DNA from: Sulfurisoma sp.
GTDB taxonomy: Bacteria > Pseudomonadota > Gammaproteobacteria > Burkholderiales > Rhodocyclaceae
Assembly (NCBI GenBank): GCA_030691075.1
Contig: JAUYFI010000136.1
Span: 52,701-116,700 of the forward strand
Length of the DNA stretch: 64,000 bases
Reading direction: 5' to 3'
Shown here: positions 32,231 through 40,933 of the stretch, piece after piece
Position numbering within the stretch: the first letter of the stretch is position 1
Layout: every line of letters begins with the position of its first letter
Position numbers and translations under genes: made by a program
Notes under the pieces: generated by a model
Told to the model about the DNA's origin: nothing
The model's database searches: none
What the model saw: the letters and a program-made list of their open reading frames with translations, nothing else

Positions 32231-33985
32231 ATGATCTATACGAAGAAATCGCCCGCGCTGTTGGTCATCGGCGTGATGATGCTGCTGTGGGGCTGGCTCA
32301 ACGCCAGCGGCGGCATCGACGGCATGCAGAAATGGCTGCAGAAGAGCGCGTACTCGGATCACATGAAGGTCAAGGAGAAATTCGACGCCGAGTTGCGCGT
32401 CGCCACCGAGATCGCGACGGCCGAGAGCAAGCCGGCGCCGGACATGAAAATGCCCAAGTCGAAGTTCGACGGCGCCAAGGCCCAACAGGCGCGGCTGGCC
32501 TACATCTTCGGCGGCATCGCCGCCGTGCTCGGCCTGCTGATCATGGTGTGGACGCCGAAGGAGGGGCAACTCGACTACTACCTGTCGATCTTCCCCGGCA
32601 TGGCCTACATCCTGCTCATCGCCTTCATCGTGCGCTGGGGGCTCGACCCCACCTTCGCCAACTGGGGCAAGGATGCCCAGCCGGCGCTGGGCTGGAACTT
32701 CGCCACCATCTTCAACCTCAACTACGTGGTGCTGGGCATCGTCATCGGCATCGTCATCGTCAATGTCTTCAAGATTCCCGACTGGGCCGCCAACGGCGTG
32801 CGCACCGCGCGCTTCTTCCTCAAGACCGGCGTCATCCTGCTCGGCACGCTCTACAGCGCGACCGAACTGGCCCAGCTCGGCGGGCTGTCGGTGGTGATGA
32901 TCGGCATCTTCGTGCTCGGTTCCGTCGGCGTCGTGCTCTTCATGGGCAAGCGCATGGGGGCCGGCAACTCGATGACGGCGGTGCTCTCGGCCGGCATGGG
33001 CGTCTGCGGCGTCTCGGCCACGGTCGCCGCCGCGCCGGTGGTCAATGCCAAGGCCGCCGAGATCGCCTACACCATCGGCACCATCCTGGTCTGGGGCGTG
33101 GGCTGCATGTTCCTCTTCCCCACCGTCGGCCACCTACTCGGCATGGGCCCGGTGCAGTTCGGCGCCTGGGCCGGCACCGGCATCCTCAATTCGGCGCAGG
33201 TCGCCGGCGCGGCGCTGGCCTTCGACCCGCACGGCATCGAGACGCTGAAGGTCGCCGAGATATTCAACATCACCCGCGTGCTGTTCCTGCCGATCATCGT
33301 GCTCTGGCTCGCCGCCTGGTACGTCAAGCACGAGGTGGGCGCGGAGAAGGTGGATCTGGGCCGCGTGCTGCTCGCCAAGTTCCCGCTGTTCGTGCTCGGC
33401 TTCATCCTGCTGTTCATCCTTTCCACCCTCGGCGCCTTCACGCCATCCGGCCACTATCAGGGCAAGTTCTTCAGCGCCGACAAGGTGAAGGAAGATGCTT
33501 TGCTCAAGGGCAAGGAAACGCGCGCCATCGAAGGCGAGCTGACGCGCCTGAAGGACGCCGCCGGCGCCAAGGCGCTGCAGGATCACTTCACCGCCAAGGC
33601 CATCAACGTCGGCCAGCGCCACGCCACGCCCGAGGATGCCCACAAGGCGCTGGCGGACCTGGTCGTCAACAAAAAGATGACCAGCCGCGAGCAGGACGAG
33701 TTGCTCAAGGCGGTGTCGAAAATGGGTGGTCTGGATGCGCTCACCAAGAGCGCGATCGAGAAAGCCGACAAGGCGGCCTGGCACAGCTCGAAGGCGATCG
33801 CCGCCTTCCGCGACTGGCTGGCCTGGCTGTTCTCCTTCGGCCTCATCGGCCTGGGCATGCAGATCACCATGGCGGCGCTCAAGCAGGCCGGCGGCAAGCC
33901 ACTGATTATCGGCGGCGTCGTGGGCACGGCCAAGGCGGTCGGCTCGCTGATCGTGGTGCTGCTGTTCGTCAAAGAATTCATCTGA
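32231..33985 (+). CDS. YeiH family putative sulfate exporter/transporter, with extra domains
   Basis: A 584-residue polytopic membrane protein of the YeiH family (PF03601), which is usually about 340 residues. Family segments are NFATIFNLNYVVLGIVIGI, GVILLGTLYSATELAQLGG, MGAGNSMTAVLSAGMGVCGVSATVAAAPVV and WAGTGILNSAQVAGAAL. Two hydrophilic inserts are unusual: residues ~40-90 and a roughly 110-residue helical block at ~415-525 rich in Lys/Glu. The start ATG 32231 has a GGGGAGGGG ribosome site. Transport of sulfate or an organosulfonate product is a family-level guess. It is followed by a 42-residue membrane peptide. Confidence 0.8.
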   Translation: MIYTKKSPALLVIGVMMLLWGWLNASGGIDGMQKWLQKSAYSDHMKVKEKFDAELRVATEIATAESKPAPDMKMPKSKFDGAKAQQARLAYIFGGIAAVLGLLIMVWTPKEGQLDYYLSIFPGMAYILLIAFIVRWGLDPTFANWGKDAQPALGWNFATIFNLNYVVLGIVIGIVIVNVFKIPDWAANGVRTARFFLKTGVILLGTLYSATELAQLGGLSVVMIGIFVLGSVGVVLFMGKRMGAGNSMTAVLSAGMGVCGVSATVAAAPVVNAKAAEIAYTIGTILVWGVGCMFLFPTVGHLLGMGPVQFGAWAGTGILNSAQVAGAALAFDPHGIETLKVAEIFNITRVLFLPIIVLWLAAWYVKHEVGAEKVDLGRVLLAKFPLFVLGFILLFILSTLGAFTPSGHYQGKFFSADKVKEDALLKGKETRAIEGELTRLKDAAGAKALQDHFTAKAINVGQRHATPEDAHKALADLVVNKKMTSREQDELLKAVSKMGGLDALTKSAIEKADKAAWHSSKAIAAFRDWLAWLFSFGLIGLGMQITMAALKQAGGKPLIIGGVVGTAKAVGSLIVVLLFVKEFI

Positions 33986-33996
33986 AGGAGAACACC

Positions 33997-34125
33997 ATGT
34001 CCGAACAAAAATTCGCGCGCGGCACCAGCCTGTCGATCTTCGTCAGCGACCGCAGGGAAGACATCGGCGCCCTGGTCTTCGCCCTCGTCATCGCCCTCGG
34101 CGTCGTCCTGATCATCGGCCGGTAA
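33997..34125 (+). CDS. 42-residue single-span membrane peptide
   Basis: Too short for a separate ORF-track entry in its own start. It has a GAAGGAGA ribosome site and an ATG 11 bases after the transporter stop. The sequence MSEQKFARGTSLSIFVSD is hydrophilic, then GALVFALVIALGVVLIIGR forms one membrane helix. Tight linkage suggests a small partner of the YeiH-type transporter. No homologue is recognised from memory beyond its context. A terminator follows. Confidence 0.75.
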   Translation: MSEQKFARGTSLSIFVSDRREDIGALVFALVIALGVVLIIGR

Positions 34126-34150
34126 GCCGCCTGCCGCGAGCAATCGTCCC

Positions 34151-34179
34151 GTCCCGCTTCTCGCGGGGCGGGACTTTTT
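34151..34179 (+). terminator. rho-independent terminator
   Basis: Stem GTCCCGC/GCGGGAC with T5 directly after, ending the YeiH transcript. Confidence 0.85.
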
Positions 34180-34209
34180 ATGTCCCCGACGGTCACGGCG
34201 GGAACGGTA
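34179..34209 (+). repeat. TATGTC...GGTATCC palindromic element, copy 2
   Basis: TATGTCCCCG, an imperfect stem, then CGGGAACGGTATCC. Matches the elements at 12691 and 41093. If translated it would add MSPTVTAGTVSTGP to the Usp. Confidence 0.6.
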
Positions 34210-34227
34210 TCCACCGGACCGGTCACC

Positions 34228-34692
34228 ATGACAACACCACTGAAACTGCTGCTGTGCCACCACGGCACGGTCGGCGCCCAGGCCGCCGCGACTTACGCCC
34301 TGGACGTCGCCGTTCCCGGCACCACCACCCTCGTCCATTGCCTCGTCGTGCCCGCGCTGTGGACCGGCATGCAGGGCGACGACTGGCTCAACAATGCCTC
34401 GACGCGCGACGCCTTCGGCCGCTACGTCGAGGACATGCTGGAGAATGATGCGAAGCGCGAACTGGCCGCCGTCGAGGCGCGCTGCCGCGAGCGAAGGCTA
34501 GACTACGAAGCGGTGATGCGGCTGGGCGAGCCGGCGGAAACCGTGCTGGCGGTCGCCGCCGAGGTCGGCGCCGATATCGTCGTCATCGGCCCGCCACGGC
34601 GCAAGGGCGAGGAGGGCCTGCGCTCGCGCATGGACCTGGAGAAACTGGTGCGGGGGCTGCGTTGTCCGCTGACGGTCGCGCCACGGCAATAA
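34228..34692 (+). CDS. universal stress protein family protein
   Basis: A 154-residue single UspA domain (MTTPLKLLLCHHGTVGAQAAATYALDVA ... GADIVVIGPPRRKGEEGLRSRMDLEKLVRGLRCPLTVAP). The nucleotide motif after VIG is degenerate (PPRRKG instead of GxxG), so ATP binding is doubtful. An in-frame ATG at 34180 exists but lies inside a palindromic repeat and immediately after a terminator, so the ATG at 34228 is preferred. The role is general stress response or redox signalling, unproved. Confidence 0.78.
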   Translation: MTTPLKLLLCHHGTVGAQAAATYALDVAVPGTTTLVHCLVVPALWTGMQGDDWLNNASTRDAFGRYVEDMLENDAKRELAAVEARCRERRLDYEAVMRLGEPAETVLAVAAEVGADIVVIGPPRRKGEEGLRSRMDLEKLVRGLRCPLTVAPRQ

Positions 34693-35312
34693 GCGACGCC
34701 CCGGAGGAAGTCCGCCCGGAGGAAGTGCAGAGCCCCTCGGGGGACAGCGCGCGGGCGGAGACCGAGGTTCCGCTCTCGCCCGCCGCGCTGCTGGAATTTC
34801 TGCGTGACAGCGAAAGGCTGTTCCGCCTCAATCCCCACCTCGAGATCGAGGCATGGCAGCCCGCGCCCGGCGGCTTCCGTTTCGCCGCGAAGAACGAAAG
34901 CAACGGCCGCCGCATCGAGACGGCCGTTATCGTGGAAGCCGCATCCCCCAAGGACAGCCTTGTCCTGAGTTATGCCGACGGACTCAAGCGGAGCACCACG
35001 CTAGCCGTCGAGCCGGCCGGCACCGGCGCGCGTCTCGTCGTCACCGAGCACTATCCGCGCATCGAGGACCCGCGGGATCCGCGCGTCGCGGACGTCGACC
35101 GCAGCCTGGTGCCCTGGGTCGCGGCGCTGCGCCGCCACCTGATCGCGCGCGCCCGCTGGAACTGGCTGCCGGGCTGGCAATGGTGGAACGAACGCTTCCT
35201 GCTCGGCATGCCGCCACCTCATCGGCGCATCGTGCGGCTGATCGTCTGGGTCAGCGCGCTGGAGTTCGTCGTATTTCTGGGCGCAATTGTGATCCTGCGC
35301 CTCTCGTCATAA
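34662..35312 (+). CDS. SRPBCC-like protein with C-terminal membrane helix
   Basis: A 216-residue ORF starting at TTG 34662 inside the end of the Usp gene; a later start is possible. Residues ~35-135 look like a lipid/START-like (SRPBCC) domain (ALLEFLRDSERLFRLNPHLEIEAWQP, then alternating strands). The C-terminus is one membrane helix (IVWVSALEFVVFLGAIVILRL). Function is unknown. It ends overlapping the convergent SDR gene. Confidence 0.62.
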   Translation: MSADGRATAISDAPEEVRPEEVQSPSGDSARAETEVPLSPAALLEFLRDSERLFRLNPHLEIEAWQPAPGGFRFAAKNESNGRRIETAVIVEAASPKDSLVLSYADGLKRSTTLAVEPAGTGARLVVTEHYPRIEDPRDPRVADVDRSLVPWVAALRRHLIARARWNWLPGWQWWNERFLLGMPPPHRRIVRLIVWVSALEFVVFLGAIVILRLSS

Positions 35313-36077
35313 ATCCAGCCCGCGCGGCTTGCGCGTAGCGCGAGCGAAGAAGGCATCGAACACGGCGTTGGGCAGCAGCCGCAGCAGCTTGGCGACGATG
35401 GCCATCTGCCACGGGATCACGGCATAGCTGGTGCCGGCGTCGATGGCGCGACTGATGCGCCGTGCCGCCGCGTCGGCCGGCAGCAGGAAGGGCATGGCGT
35501 AGGGATTGACGGCCGTCATCGGCGTGGCAATGTAGCCCGGTGCCAGCGTCACCACGCGCACGCCGCTGCCGCGCAGTTCGACTCGCAGACTTTCGAGGTA
35601 AGCGATGGCCGCCGCCTTCGAGGCCGAGTAGGCACCGGCGCCCGGCAGGCCGCGGATGCCGGCGACCGAGGCGATGCCGACGAGTCGGCCGGCGCCCGCC
35701 TGCTTCATCGCTTCGAGGAAGGGGTGAAAGGTATGCACCATGCCGAGCGCGTTGGTCTCGAAGACGCGGCGGAAGGCCGGCAGGTCCTCGCGCTCGCCGG
35801 TGAGCGTGCCGACCGAGATGCCGGCATTGGCGATGACGATATCGGGCAGGCCGGCGCGGGCGATGAAATCCTGCCCCGCCGCCAGCATGGCGCCGGCATC
35901 GGCGACGTCGACGGCATGGATGTGATGGGTTCCCGGCAGCGATTGCGCGAGGTCGTTGAGCACGTCCTCGCGCCGTGCGACGAGGCCGAGCGTGGCACCG
36001 CGAGCGGCGTAGTGGCGGGCTAGCGCCGCGCCGATACCCGACGAGGCGCCGGTGATAAAAACACGCTCGCCGGCCAA
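35307..36077 (-). CDS. SDR family NAD(P)-dependent oxidoreductase
   Basis: A 256-residue classical short-chain dehydrogenase. The nucleotide loop TGASSGIGAALARHYA is at residues 10-25; NAGISVG follows near residue 88; the catalytic Ser-Tyr-Lys is seen as GIASVAGIRGLPGAGAYSASKAA. The start appears to be TTG at 36077, four bases before the dsbA stop region, with no better ATG. The C-terminal WQMAIVAKLLRLLPNAVFDAFFARATRK is typical of a subfamily often found beside dsbA/argS in Rhodocyclales; the substrate is unknown. Confidence 0.85.
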   Translation of the reverse strand: MAGERVFITGASSGIGAALARHYAARGATLGLVARREDVLNDLAQSLPGTHHIHAVDVADAGAMLAAGQDFIARAGLPDIVIANAGISVGTLTGEREDLPAFRRVFETNALGMVHTFHPFLEAMKQAGAGRLVGIASVAGIRGLPGAGAYSASKAAAIAYLESLRVELRGSGVRVVTLAPGYIATPMTAVNPYAMPFLLPADAAARRISRAIDAGTSYAVIPWQMAIVAKLLRLLPNAVFDAFFARATRKPRGLDL

Positions 36078-36081
36078 GAAC

Positions 36082-36702
36082 TTACTTCTGCCGGGCCTTG
36101 ACGATCAGCGCGTCGACGACCTTGAGCAGATCGTCATAGCTGCCGGCAAAGGGATCGGCCGGGCGGAAGCGGCCATCGACGACCATCGACGGCACGCCCT
36201 TGACCGCGTGGGCATTGTGAATCTGCTGGGCGCGCTTCACCTTGGTCTGCACGGTAAAGGAGCGTGCGGTTTCGCGGACCTTCGCCAGGTCGACGCCCTT
36301 CTTGGTCAGCCAGTCCTCGAGGATTTTCGGGTCGGCGAGGTTGATCTTGTGATCGTGGATGGCCTCGAACACGGCGACATGCAGTCGGTCGACCTCGCCG
36401 AGAGCCTCAAGTGTGTAATAGAGGTTGGAGAACGGCAGCCAGCTGTCGCTGAACGCGACCGGCACGCGGCGCAACGAGACATCCTTGGGCAGGCGCTTCA
36501 CCCAGGGAGACAGCACGGGCTCGAAGCGGGCGCAGTGCGAACAGCCGTAGGAGAAGAACTCGGTGACCTCGACCTTGCCCCTGGCGTCGGTCGGCTGCGG
36601 CGGAACGATGTTCTGGTAATCGAAGCCCTCCTCGAGCTTGGCGGCGCCGGCGCTCAGGGCGAGGAAGGACAGGAACAGCGCGAACAGGGTATTGCGAAGC
36701 AT
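36082..36702 (-). CDS. dsbA: thiol:disulfide interchange protein DsbA
   Basis: A 206-residue periplasmic oxidase with a signal peptide (MLRNTLFALFLSFLALSAGAA) and a thioredoxin fold containing the CSHC active site (EFFSYGCSHCARFEP) near residue 57. The cis-proline loop is KGVPSMVVDG. DsbA introduces disulfides into exported proteins. The GTG two codons upstream is an alternative start. It follows the SPOR protein and argS, a conserved betaproteobacterial order. Confidence 0.92.
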   Translation of the reverse strand: MLRNTLFALFLSFLALSAGAAKLEEGFDYQNIVPPQPTDARGKVEVTEFFSYGCSHCARFEPVLSPWVKRLPKDVSLRRVPVAFSDSWLPFSNLYYTLEALGEVDRLHVAVFEAIHDHKINLADPKILEDWLTKKGVDLAKVRETARSFTVQTKVKRAQQIHNAHAVKGVPSMVVDGRFRPADPFAGSYDDLLKVVDALIVKARQK

Positions 36703-36711
36703 GGGCACTCC

Positions 36712-37326
36712 TTATTGGGGTTTGACCTTGACCAACGTGGCCTGGACACCGTTGGTTGACAGCTGGGTGCGCACACGGTTCATTTCGTCGGGACTGGCAA
36801 AGGGGCCGACGCGCACGCGGTGCATGGTGCCCTTGTCGGGCACGGTCACTTCCTGCACGCCGACATCGAGACCGAGCATGGCGAGCTTGGCCTTGAGGTT
36901 GTCGGCGTCCTGCGGCTTCTGGAAGGCGCCGGCCTGCAGGTAGAGCAGTTCGGTGGGCGCGGCTGCAACGGGCGGCGGCGCCGTCTTGTCCGCCGATGGC
37001 TCTGTTGGCGCGGCCGGAGCGGCGGGGGCGGTGCCCCGCGGCATCGCCGGCTGGTCGCCTGGCAGTATCTTGTAGAACTCGAAGCGCGGCTTCTCGTTCA
37101 CCTTGTCGCCGGGCTTGCCGGGCAGCGGCTGCGGTGTCCTGGGCGTCTCGCCGGCGGCGAACTCGGATCGCTCGGCGCGCAGCGCCTTGTCCTGGAAGGG
37201 CAGCGGCGTCTTGTTGAGGTACCAGACCACGCCGAAGGCAATGCCGACGCCAACGACGAGGCCGATGAACAGGCCCAGGATCATTCCGCCGTGTTGCCAG
37301 CGCCGACTTTTCCGCAGGTCAGCCAT
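36712..37326 (-). CDS. SPOR domain-containing membrane protein
   Basis: A 204-residue bitopic protein: short cytoplasmic N-terminus, one membrane helix (GMILGLFIGLVVGVGIAFGVVWYL), a Pro/Ala-rich periplasmic linker, and a C-terminal SPOR domain (LLYLQAGAFQKPQDADNLKAKLAMLG ... MHRVRVGPFASPDEMNRVRTQL). SPOR domains bind denuded peptidoglycan at the division septum, so a FtsN-like role is likely. The ATG overlaps the argS stop. Dispersed-motif copy 7 lies near the start codon. Confidence 0.9.
   Translation of the reverse strand: MADLRKSRRWQHGGMILGLFIGLVVGVGIAFGVVWYLNKTPLPFQDKALRAERSEFAAGETPRTPQPLPGKPGDKVNEKPRFEFYKILPGDQPAMPRGTAPAAPAAPTEPSADKTAPPPVAAAPTELLYLQAGAFQKPQDADNLKAKLAMLGLDVGVQEVTVPDKGTMHRVRVGPFASPDEMNRVRTQLSTNGVQATLVKVKPQ
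37289..37311 (+). repeat. dispersed motif, copy 7
   Basis: Exact core GCCAGCGCCGACTTTT preceded by CCGTGTT, antisense in the first codons of the SPOR gene (KSRRWQH). Confidence 0.9.
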
Positions 37327-39071
37327 CACATGTGCTCCGGTGCGGCGACGCCAAGAATGTGCAGGCCATTACTGATGACGCGGCGGACGGCCACGGCCAG
37401 CGCCAGGCGCGCCTGCTTCTGCGCCTCATCGTCGACCAGCAGACGCTCGGCGTTGTACCAGGCGTGGAAGTCGGCGGCGAGGTCGCGCAGATAAAACGCC
37501 ACGGCATGCGGCGCGTAGTCGCGCGCGGCGGATTCGATCATGTCGGGGAACTCGCGCAGCCGCGCGCACAGCGCCAGTTCGCGTACGCTCGCCAGCGGCG
37601 CGAGGTCGGCGGCGGCGAGCGACTTCACCTCGCCACCCCATTGCTGCAAGACCGAACAGACGCGGGCATGGGCATACTGGACGTAATACACGGGGTTGTC
37701 ATTGGATTGCGACTTGGCCAGGTCGAGGTCGAAGTCCAGCGCCTGGTCCTGCTTGCGCAGCATGTAGAAGAAGCGGCAGGCGTCGTTGCCGACATCCTCG
37801 CGCAACTGGCGCAGCGTCACATACTCGCCGGCGCGGGTGGACATCGCGGCCTTGGCGCCGTTGCGGAAAAGGCTGACAAACTGCACCAGCGAAACATCGA
37901 GACGTTCGACCGGCAGGCCGAGCGCCTGCAACGCGCCCTTGACGCGCGGGATGTAGCCGTGGTGGTCGGCGCCCCATACGTCGATGACCTTGTCGAAGCC
38001 GCGCTCGAACTTGTTGGCGTGGTAGGCGATGTCGGAGGCGAAGTAGGTGTGGAGGCCGTTCTCGCGCTGGACAACGCGGTCCTTCTCGTCGCCGAAGGTG
38101 GTCGAGCGGAACCACTTGGCGCCGTCCTGAATGTAGATGTGGCCGCGCTTCTCCAGTTCGGCAACGGCCCTGGCCACCATGCCGGTGTCGAACAGGCTGC
38201 GCTCGGAGAACCAGCAGTCGAAATGGACGCCGTATTGCTCGAGATCCTCGCGGCTGTCGGCGAGTTGCTCGGACAGGGCGTGCTGGTGGATGTAGTGCCA
38301 CTCCTCGCCGAGCAGATCCTTGCCGGCGGCGATCAGGCCGTCGAGATGGGCATCGGCATCGGGCTCCGGCGGCGGCACACAGGCCAGCACGGCGGCGGCG
38401 GGATGGACATAGCGCTCGCCGTGGGCGGCGCGGATCTGCTCCGCCATGTCCTTGACATAGTCGCCCTGGTAGGCGTTGGGCGGGAACGGCATCTTCTCGC
38501 CGTGGAGGTCGAGATAGCGCAGCCAGACAGACACCGCGAGGATATCCATCTGGCGGCCGGCGTCGTTGACGTAGAACTCGCGCGTCACGTCAAAGCCGGC
38601 ATAGGTCAGCAGGCAGGCGAGACTGGCGCCGTAGGCCGCGCCGCGACCATGGCCGACGTGCAGCGGACCGGTCGGGTTGGCGGAGACAAATTCGACCTGC
38701 ACCTTCGGCCGCTTGCCCCCGGGTGACATGGGGACGTGCTTGCCGTAGTCGGGGCCGCGCTCGAGTACCTCCTTCACCACCTGGCTCTTGGCTGACGCGG
38801 CGAGGCGGAAATTGATGAAGCCGGCACCGGCGACCTCGGCCTTGTCCACCCAGCCCGAGACCGGCAGCTCATGGACGAGACGCTCGGCGATCTGGCGCGG
38901 GTTGGTCTTGATCTCGCGGGCGAGCTGCAACGCCAGGTTGCTGGCAAAGTCGCCGTGCGAGGGGTCGCGCGGCCGCTCGATGACGATGTCGGCGCTTTTC
39001 TGCCCGGGCGCGGCGCTGGCCAGCGCCGCGCGCAGCAGTTCGGAAAGATGGGATTTCGGGTCGAAGGACAT
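37326..39071 (-). CDS. argS: arginyl-tRNA synthetase
   Basis: A 581-residue class I synthetase that charges tRNA-Arg. The HIGH motif appears as NPTGPLHVGHGRG near residue 130, with the KMSKS equivalent degenerate (AAMSTRAGEYVTL) as is normal in ArgRS. The N-terminal additional domain and C-terminal DALR anticodon domain (ARVCSVLQQWGGEV ... FYLRDLAADFHAWYN) are complete. It lies upstream of the SPOR gene with a four-base overlap. Confidence 0.96.
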   Translation of the reverse strand: MSFDPKSHLSELLRAALASAAPGQKSADIVIERPRDPSHGDFASNLALQLAREIKTNPRQIAERLVHELPVSGWVDKAEVAGAGFINFRLAASAKSQVVKEVLERGPDYGKHVPMSPGGKRPKVQVEFVSANPTGPLHVGHGRGAAYGASLACLLTYAGFDVTREFYVNDAGRQMDILAVSVWLRYLDLHGEKMPFPPNAYQGDYVKDMAEQIRAAHGERYVHPAAAVLACVPPPEPDADAHLDGLIAAGKDLLGEEWHYIHQHALSEQLADSREDLEQYGVHFDCWFSERSLFDTGMVARAVAELEKRGHIYIQDGAKWFRSTTFGDEKDRVVQRENGLHTYFASDIAYHANKFERGFDKVIDVWGADHHGYIPRVKGALQALGLPVERLDVSLVQFVSLFRNGAKAAMSTRAGEYVTLRQLREDVGNDACRFFYMLRKQDQALDFDLDLAKSQSNDNPVYYVQYAHARVCSVLQQWGGEVKSLAAADLAPLASVRELALCARLREFPDMIESAARDYAPHAVAFYLRDLAADFHAWYNAERLLVDDEAQKQARLALAVAVRRVISNGLHILGVAAPEHM

Positions 39072-39271
39072 TGCAGCCGTCCGGTGGGTGCGGAGTCGGC
39101 ATTATAGCGGCCGGCGCGGCGCCTTACGCGGGGCCGGCCGCCGGCGAGGGGATGCGGGCCGGTGGCGGACGACAGGCGGCTCCGAGAATGCCGAAGCAAG
39201 CGGTGTGTTCATGATCGATCTCGAGTTACTGGCCACCTCGCTCCGCATAGCCGACTTCCCGCCCGTTCCGG

Positions 39272-39772
39272 CTACGGCCGCCGCTCGACCGGTTTCCAGA
39301 TCACCGCGATGACGCCGACCCGGGTGGTGAAGGCTTTGGCGCGGCTGTTCCCGAGCATCAAGGTCTTGCCGCCTCCGGGTTGCGCCGCGACGACGAGATC
39401 CGTCAATTGCTCGTCCGTCAGAACGGTGGGCCCGGCGGAGTGCCACGTTCCGACCCCGCCGCAAGCGTCGCGATCAATGAGCAGCGCCTTGTCGCGGGGC
39501 GCGTCCGGAATGGCGATGGTGATAATCCCGTTCCCGGTCTCGAACGCGCTGGCGGGGCCGGCGGACGTCTGGATCGTCTCGCCGCCGCCCGGCCTGGCGC
39601 TCACCTCGAGTGTCTGCAGCTCGGCGTCGGTGAGGTTGGTCTCGCCCTCGATGTGCCAGACCTTGAAGCTGCCGTTCGGTTCGTGCTGAATCAGCAGCGT
39701 GTTGTCGGCGGCGTTGGCCGCGAGCGCCGCGACGGCGGCAAGCGCCGCGACGATGTTTCGGGCGAATCGCAT
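39272..39772 (-). CDS. secreted protein with two tandem repeats, function unknown
   Basis: A 166-residue protein with a signal peptide (MRFARNIVAALAAVAALAANA). The mature part is two copies of a ~65-residue unit: FKVWHIEGETNLTDAELQ...ARPGGGETI...AFETGNGIITIAI and VGTWHSAGPTVLTDEQLT...AQPGGGKTL...AFTTRVGVIAVIW. Nothing like it is recognised by name. It lies 200 bases from argS (that gap shows no gene) and 30 bases upstream of the flavoprotein gene on the other side. Confidence 0.7.
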   Translation of the reverse strand: MRFARNIVAALAAVAALAANAADNTLLIQHEPNGSFKVWHIEGETNLTDAELQTLEVSARPGGGETIQTSAGPASAFETGNGIITIAIPDAPRDKALLIDRDACGGVGTWHSAGPTVLTDEQLTDLVVAAQPGGGKTLMLGNSRAKAFTTRVGVIAVIWKPVERRP

Positions 39773-39802
39773 GGGTGTTCTACTTTGGTTGTTGAAAGCG
39801 GC

Positions 39803-40933
39803 CTAGCGGTAGCGCCGCAGGTACCAGGATTCGAAGGCGGCCTTGACGCCATGCATGAGCCGCAGCGGCGCAAGGGCCATGGCGTTCGACTCGGTGCGAC
39901 GTACCAGCATACCCGCATCGAGGCTGTCGACGATGCACATCAGTTCGACCTTGAAGGTCTTGTCCGGCGCGCGGCCAGTGAGCTCGGCCAGCAGGTTCTC
40001 GGCGGCCGCTTCGGCCTGCATATCCGCCATGTGGGCCTGCTTCGGCATCCAGTCCGGGCCGGGGAAACTGCCGGCGTCACCCGCCACGTAGACCCGCTCG
40101 CGTCCCTCGACGCGGCACAGGCCATCGGCCTTCAGGAGCCCGCCGTTTGATCGCGGCAGGTCGGTGTTGTCGAACCAGGCGTTGCCGGTCAGCCCCGGCA
40201 TGAAGACGATAATGTCGGCGGCAAATTCGCCGCCCTCGGTCTTGACCTTGCCTGCCTCGAAACCGGCCAGCTTGTGGCCGAGATGAGTTGCGATGTCGCG
40301 GCGTTTCATTTCAGTCATCAGCCGCTGCAGGGCCTGCTCGCCAAGGCGATGGCCGGGATTGGGCATGGGATTGAAGAAGGCGAGCTTGATCCGCTCGCGC
40401 CGCCCTTCACGGCGCAGTTGCGTGTCGAGCCCGAAGAGGAACTCGAAGATCGGGCCGCCGCGCATGGCGCTCGGCTCGTTGGGGTTGCCGGCGAAACCGA
40501 GGGCGATGGTGCCGCTCTCCAGCGCGGCGATCCGTTCCCGCAGGCGCTCGACGGGCGCGATGCCCTCGCAGGGCAGGATGGCGTGCTCGATGCCCGGCAG
40601 TTTTTTCATGAAGCGGCCGCCGCAGGCAATGACGAGCCCGTCGTTCTTCAACGGCCCGGCGGAAGTCAGCACGGTGCGGCCGCCGTCTTCCAGGCCGGTG
40701 GCTTCTCCGGCCAGAAAATGGATGCCGTGTTTACGCAGGAACTTGTCGAGCGGAACGATCAGATCGGTCGGTTTGCGCTTTCCCGAAGGCAGCCAGATCA
40801 GGCTGGGCAGATAGATCAGCTCGGGACGTGGCGCGATCAGGGTGATCTCGGCCGCGGCATCGAGTCGGCGTAGCCGGCGGGCGGCGGAGAGCGCGGCGAA
40901 GCCGGCGCCGATGATGGAGATTCGGTGCTTCAT
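39803..40933 (-). CDS. FAD-dependent oxidoreductase, sulfide:quinone reductase-like
   Basis: A 376-residue two-dinucleotide-fold flavoprotein starting MKHRISIIGAGFAALSAARRLRR. The FAD-binding GxGxxA at the N-terminus, VIACGGRF, and VYVAGDAGSFPGPDWMPKQAHMADMQAEAAAENL are typical of the SQR/FCSD group. Possible redox cysteines are in ILPCEG and VELMCIVDS. In SQR two cysteines carry the polysulfide, so sulfide oxidation fits the sulfur locus, but the match is at superfamily level and a type II NADH dehydrogenase cannot be excluded. It overlaps the cysteine desulfurase by four bases. Confidence 0.75.
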   Translation of the reverse strand: MKHRISIIGAGFAALSAARRLRRLDAAAEITLIAPRPELIYLPSLIWLPSGKRKPTDLIVPLDKFLRKHGIHFLAGEATGLEDGGRTVLTSAGPLKNDGLVIACGGRFMKKLPGIEHAILPCEGIAPVERLRERIAALESGTIALGFAGNPNEPSAMRGGPIFEFLFGLDTQLRREGRRERIKLAFFNPMPNPGHRLGEQALQRLMTEMKRRDIATHLGHKLAGFEAGKVKTEGGEFAADIIVFMPGLTGNAWFDNTDLPRSNGGLLKADGLCRVEGRERVYVAGDAGSFPGPDWMPKQAHMADMQAEAAAENLLAELTGRAPDKTFKVELMCIVDSLDAGMLVRRTESNAMALAPLRLMHGVKAAFESWYLRRYR

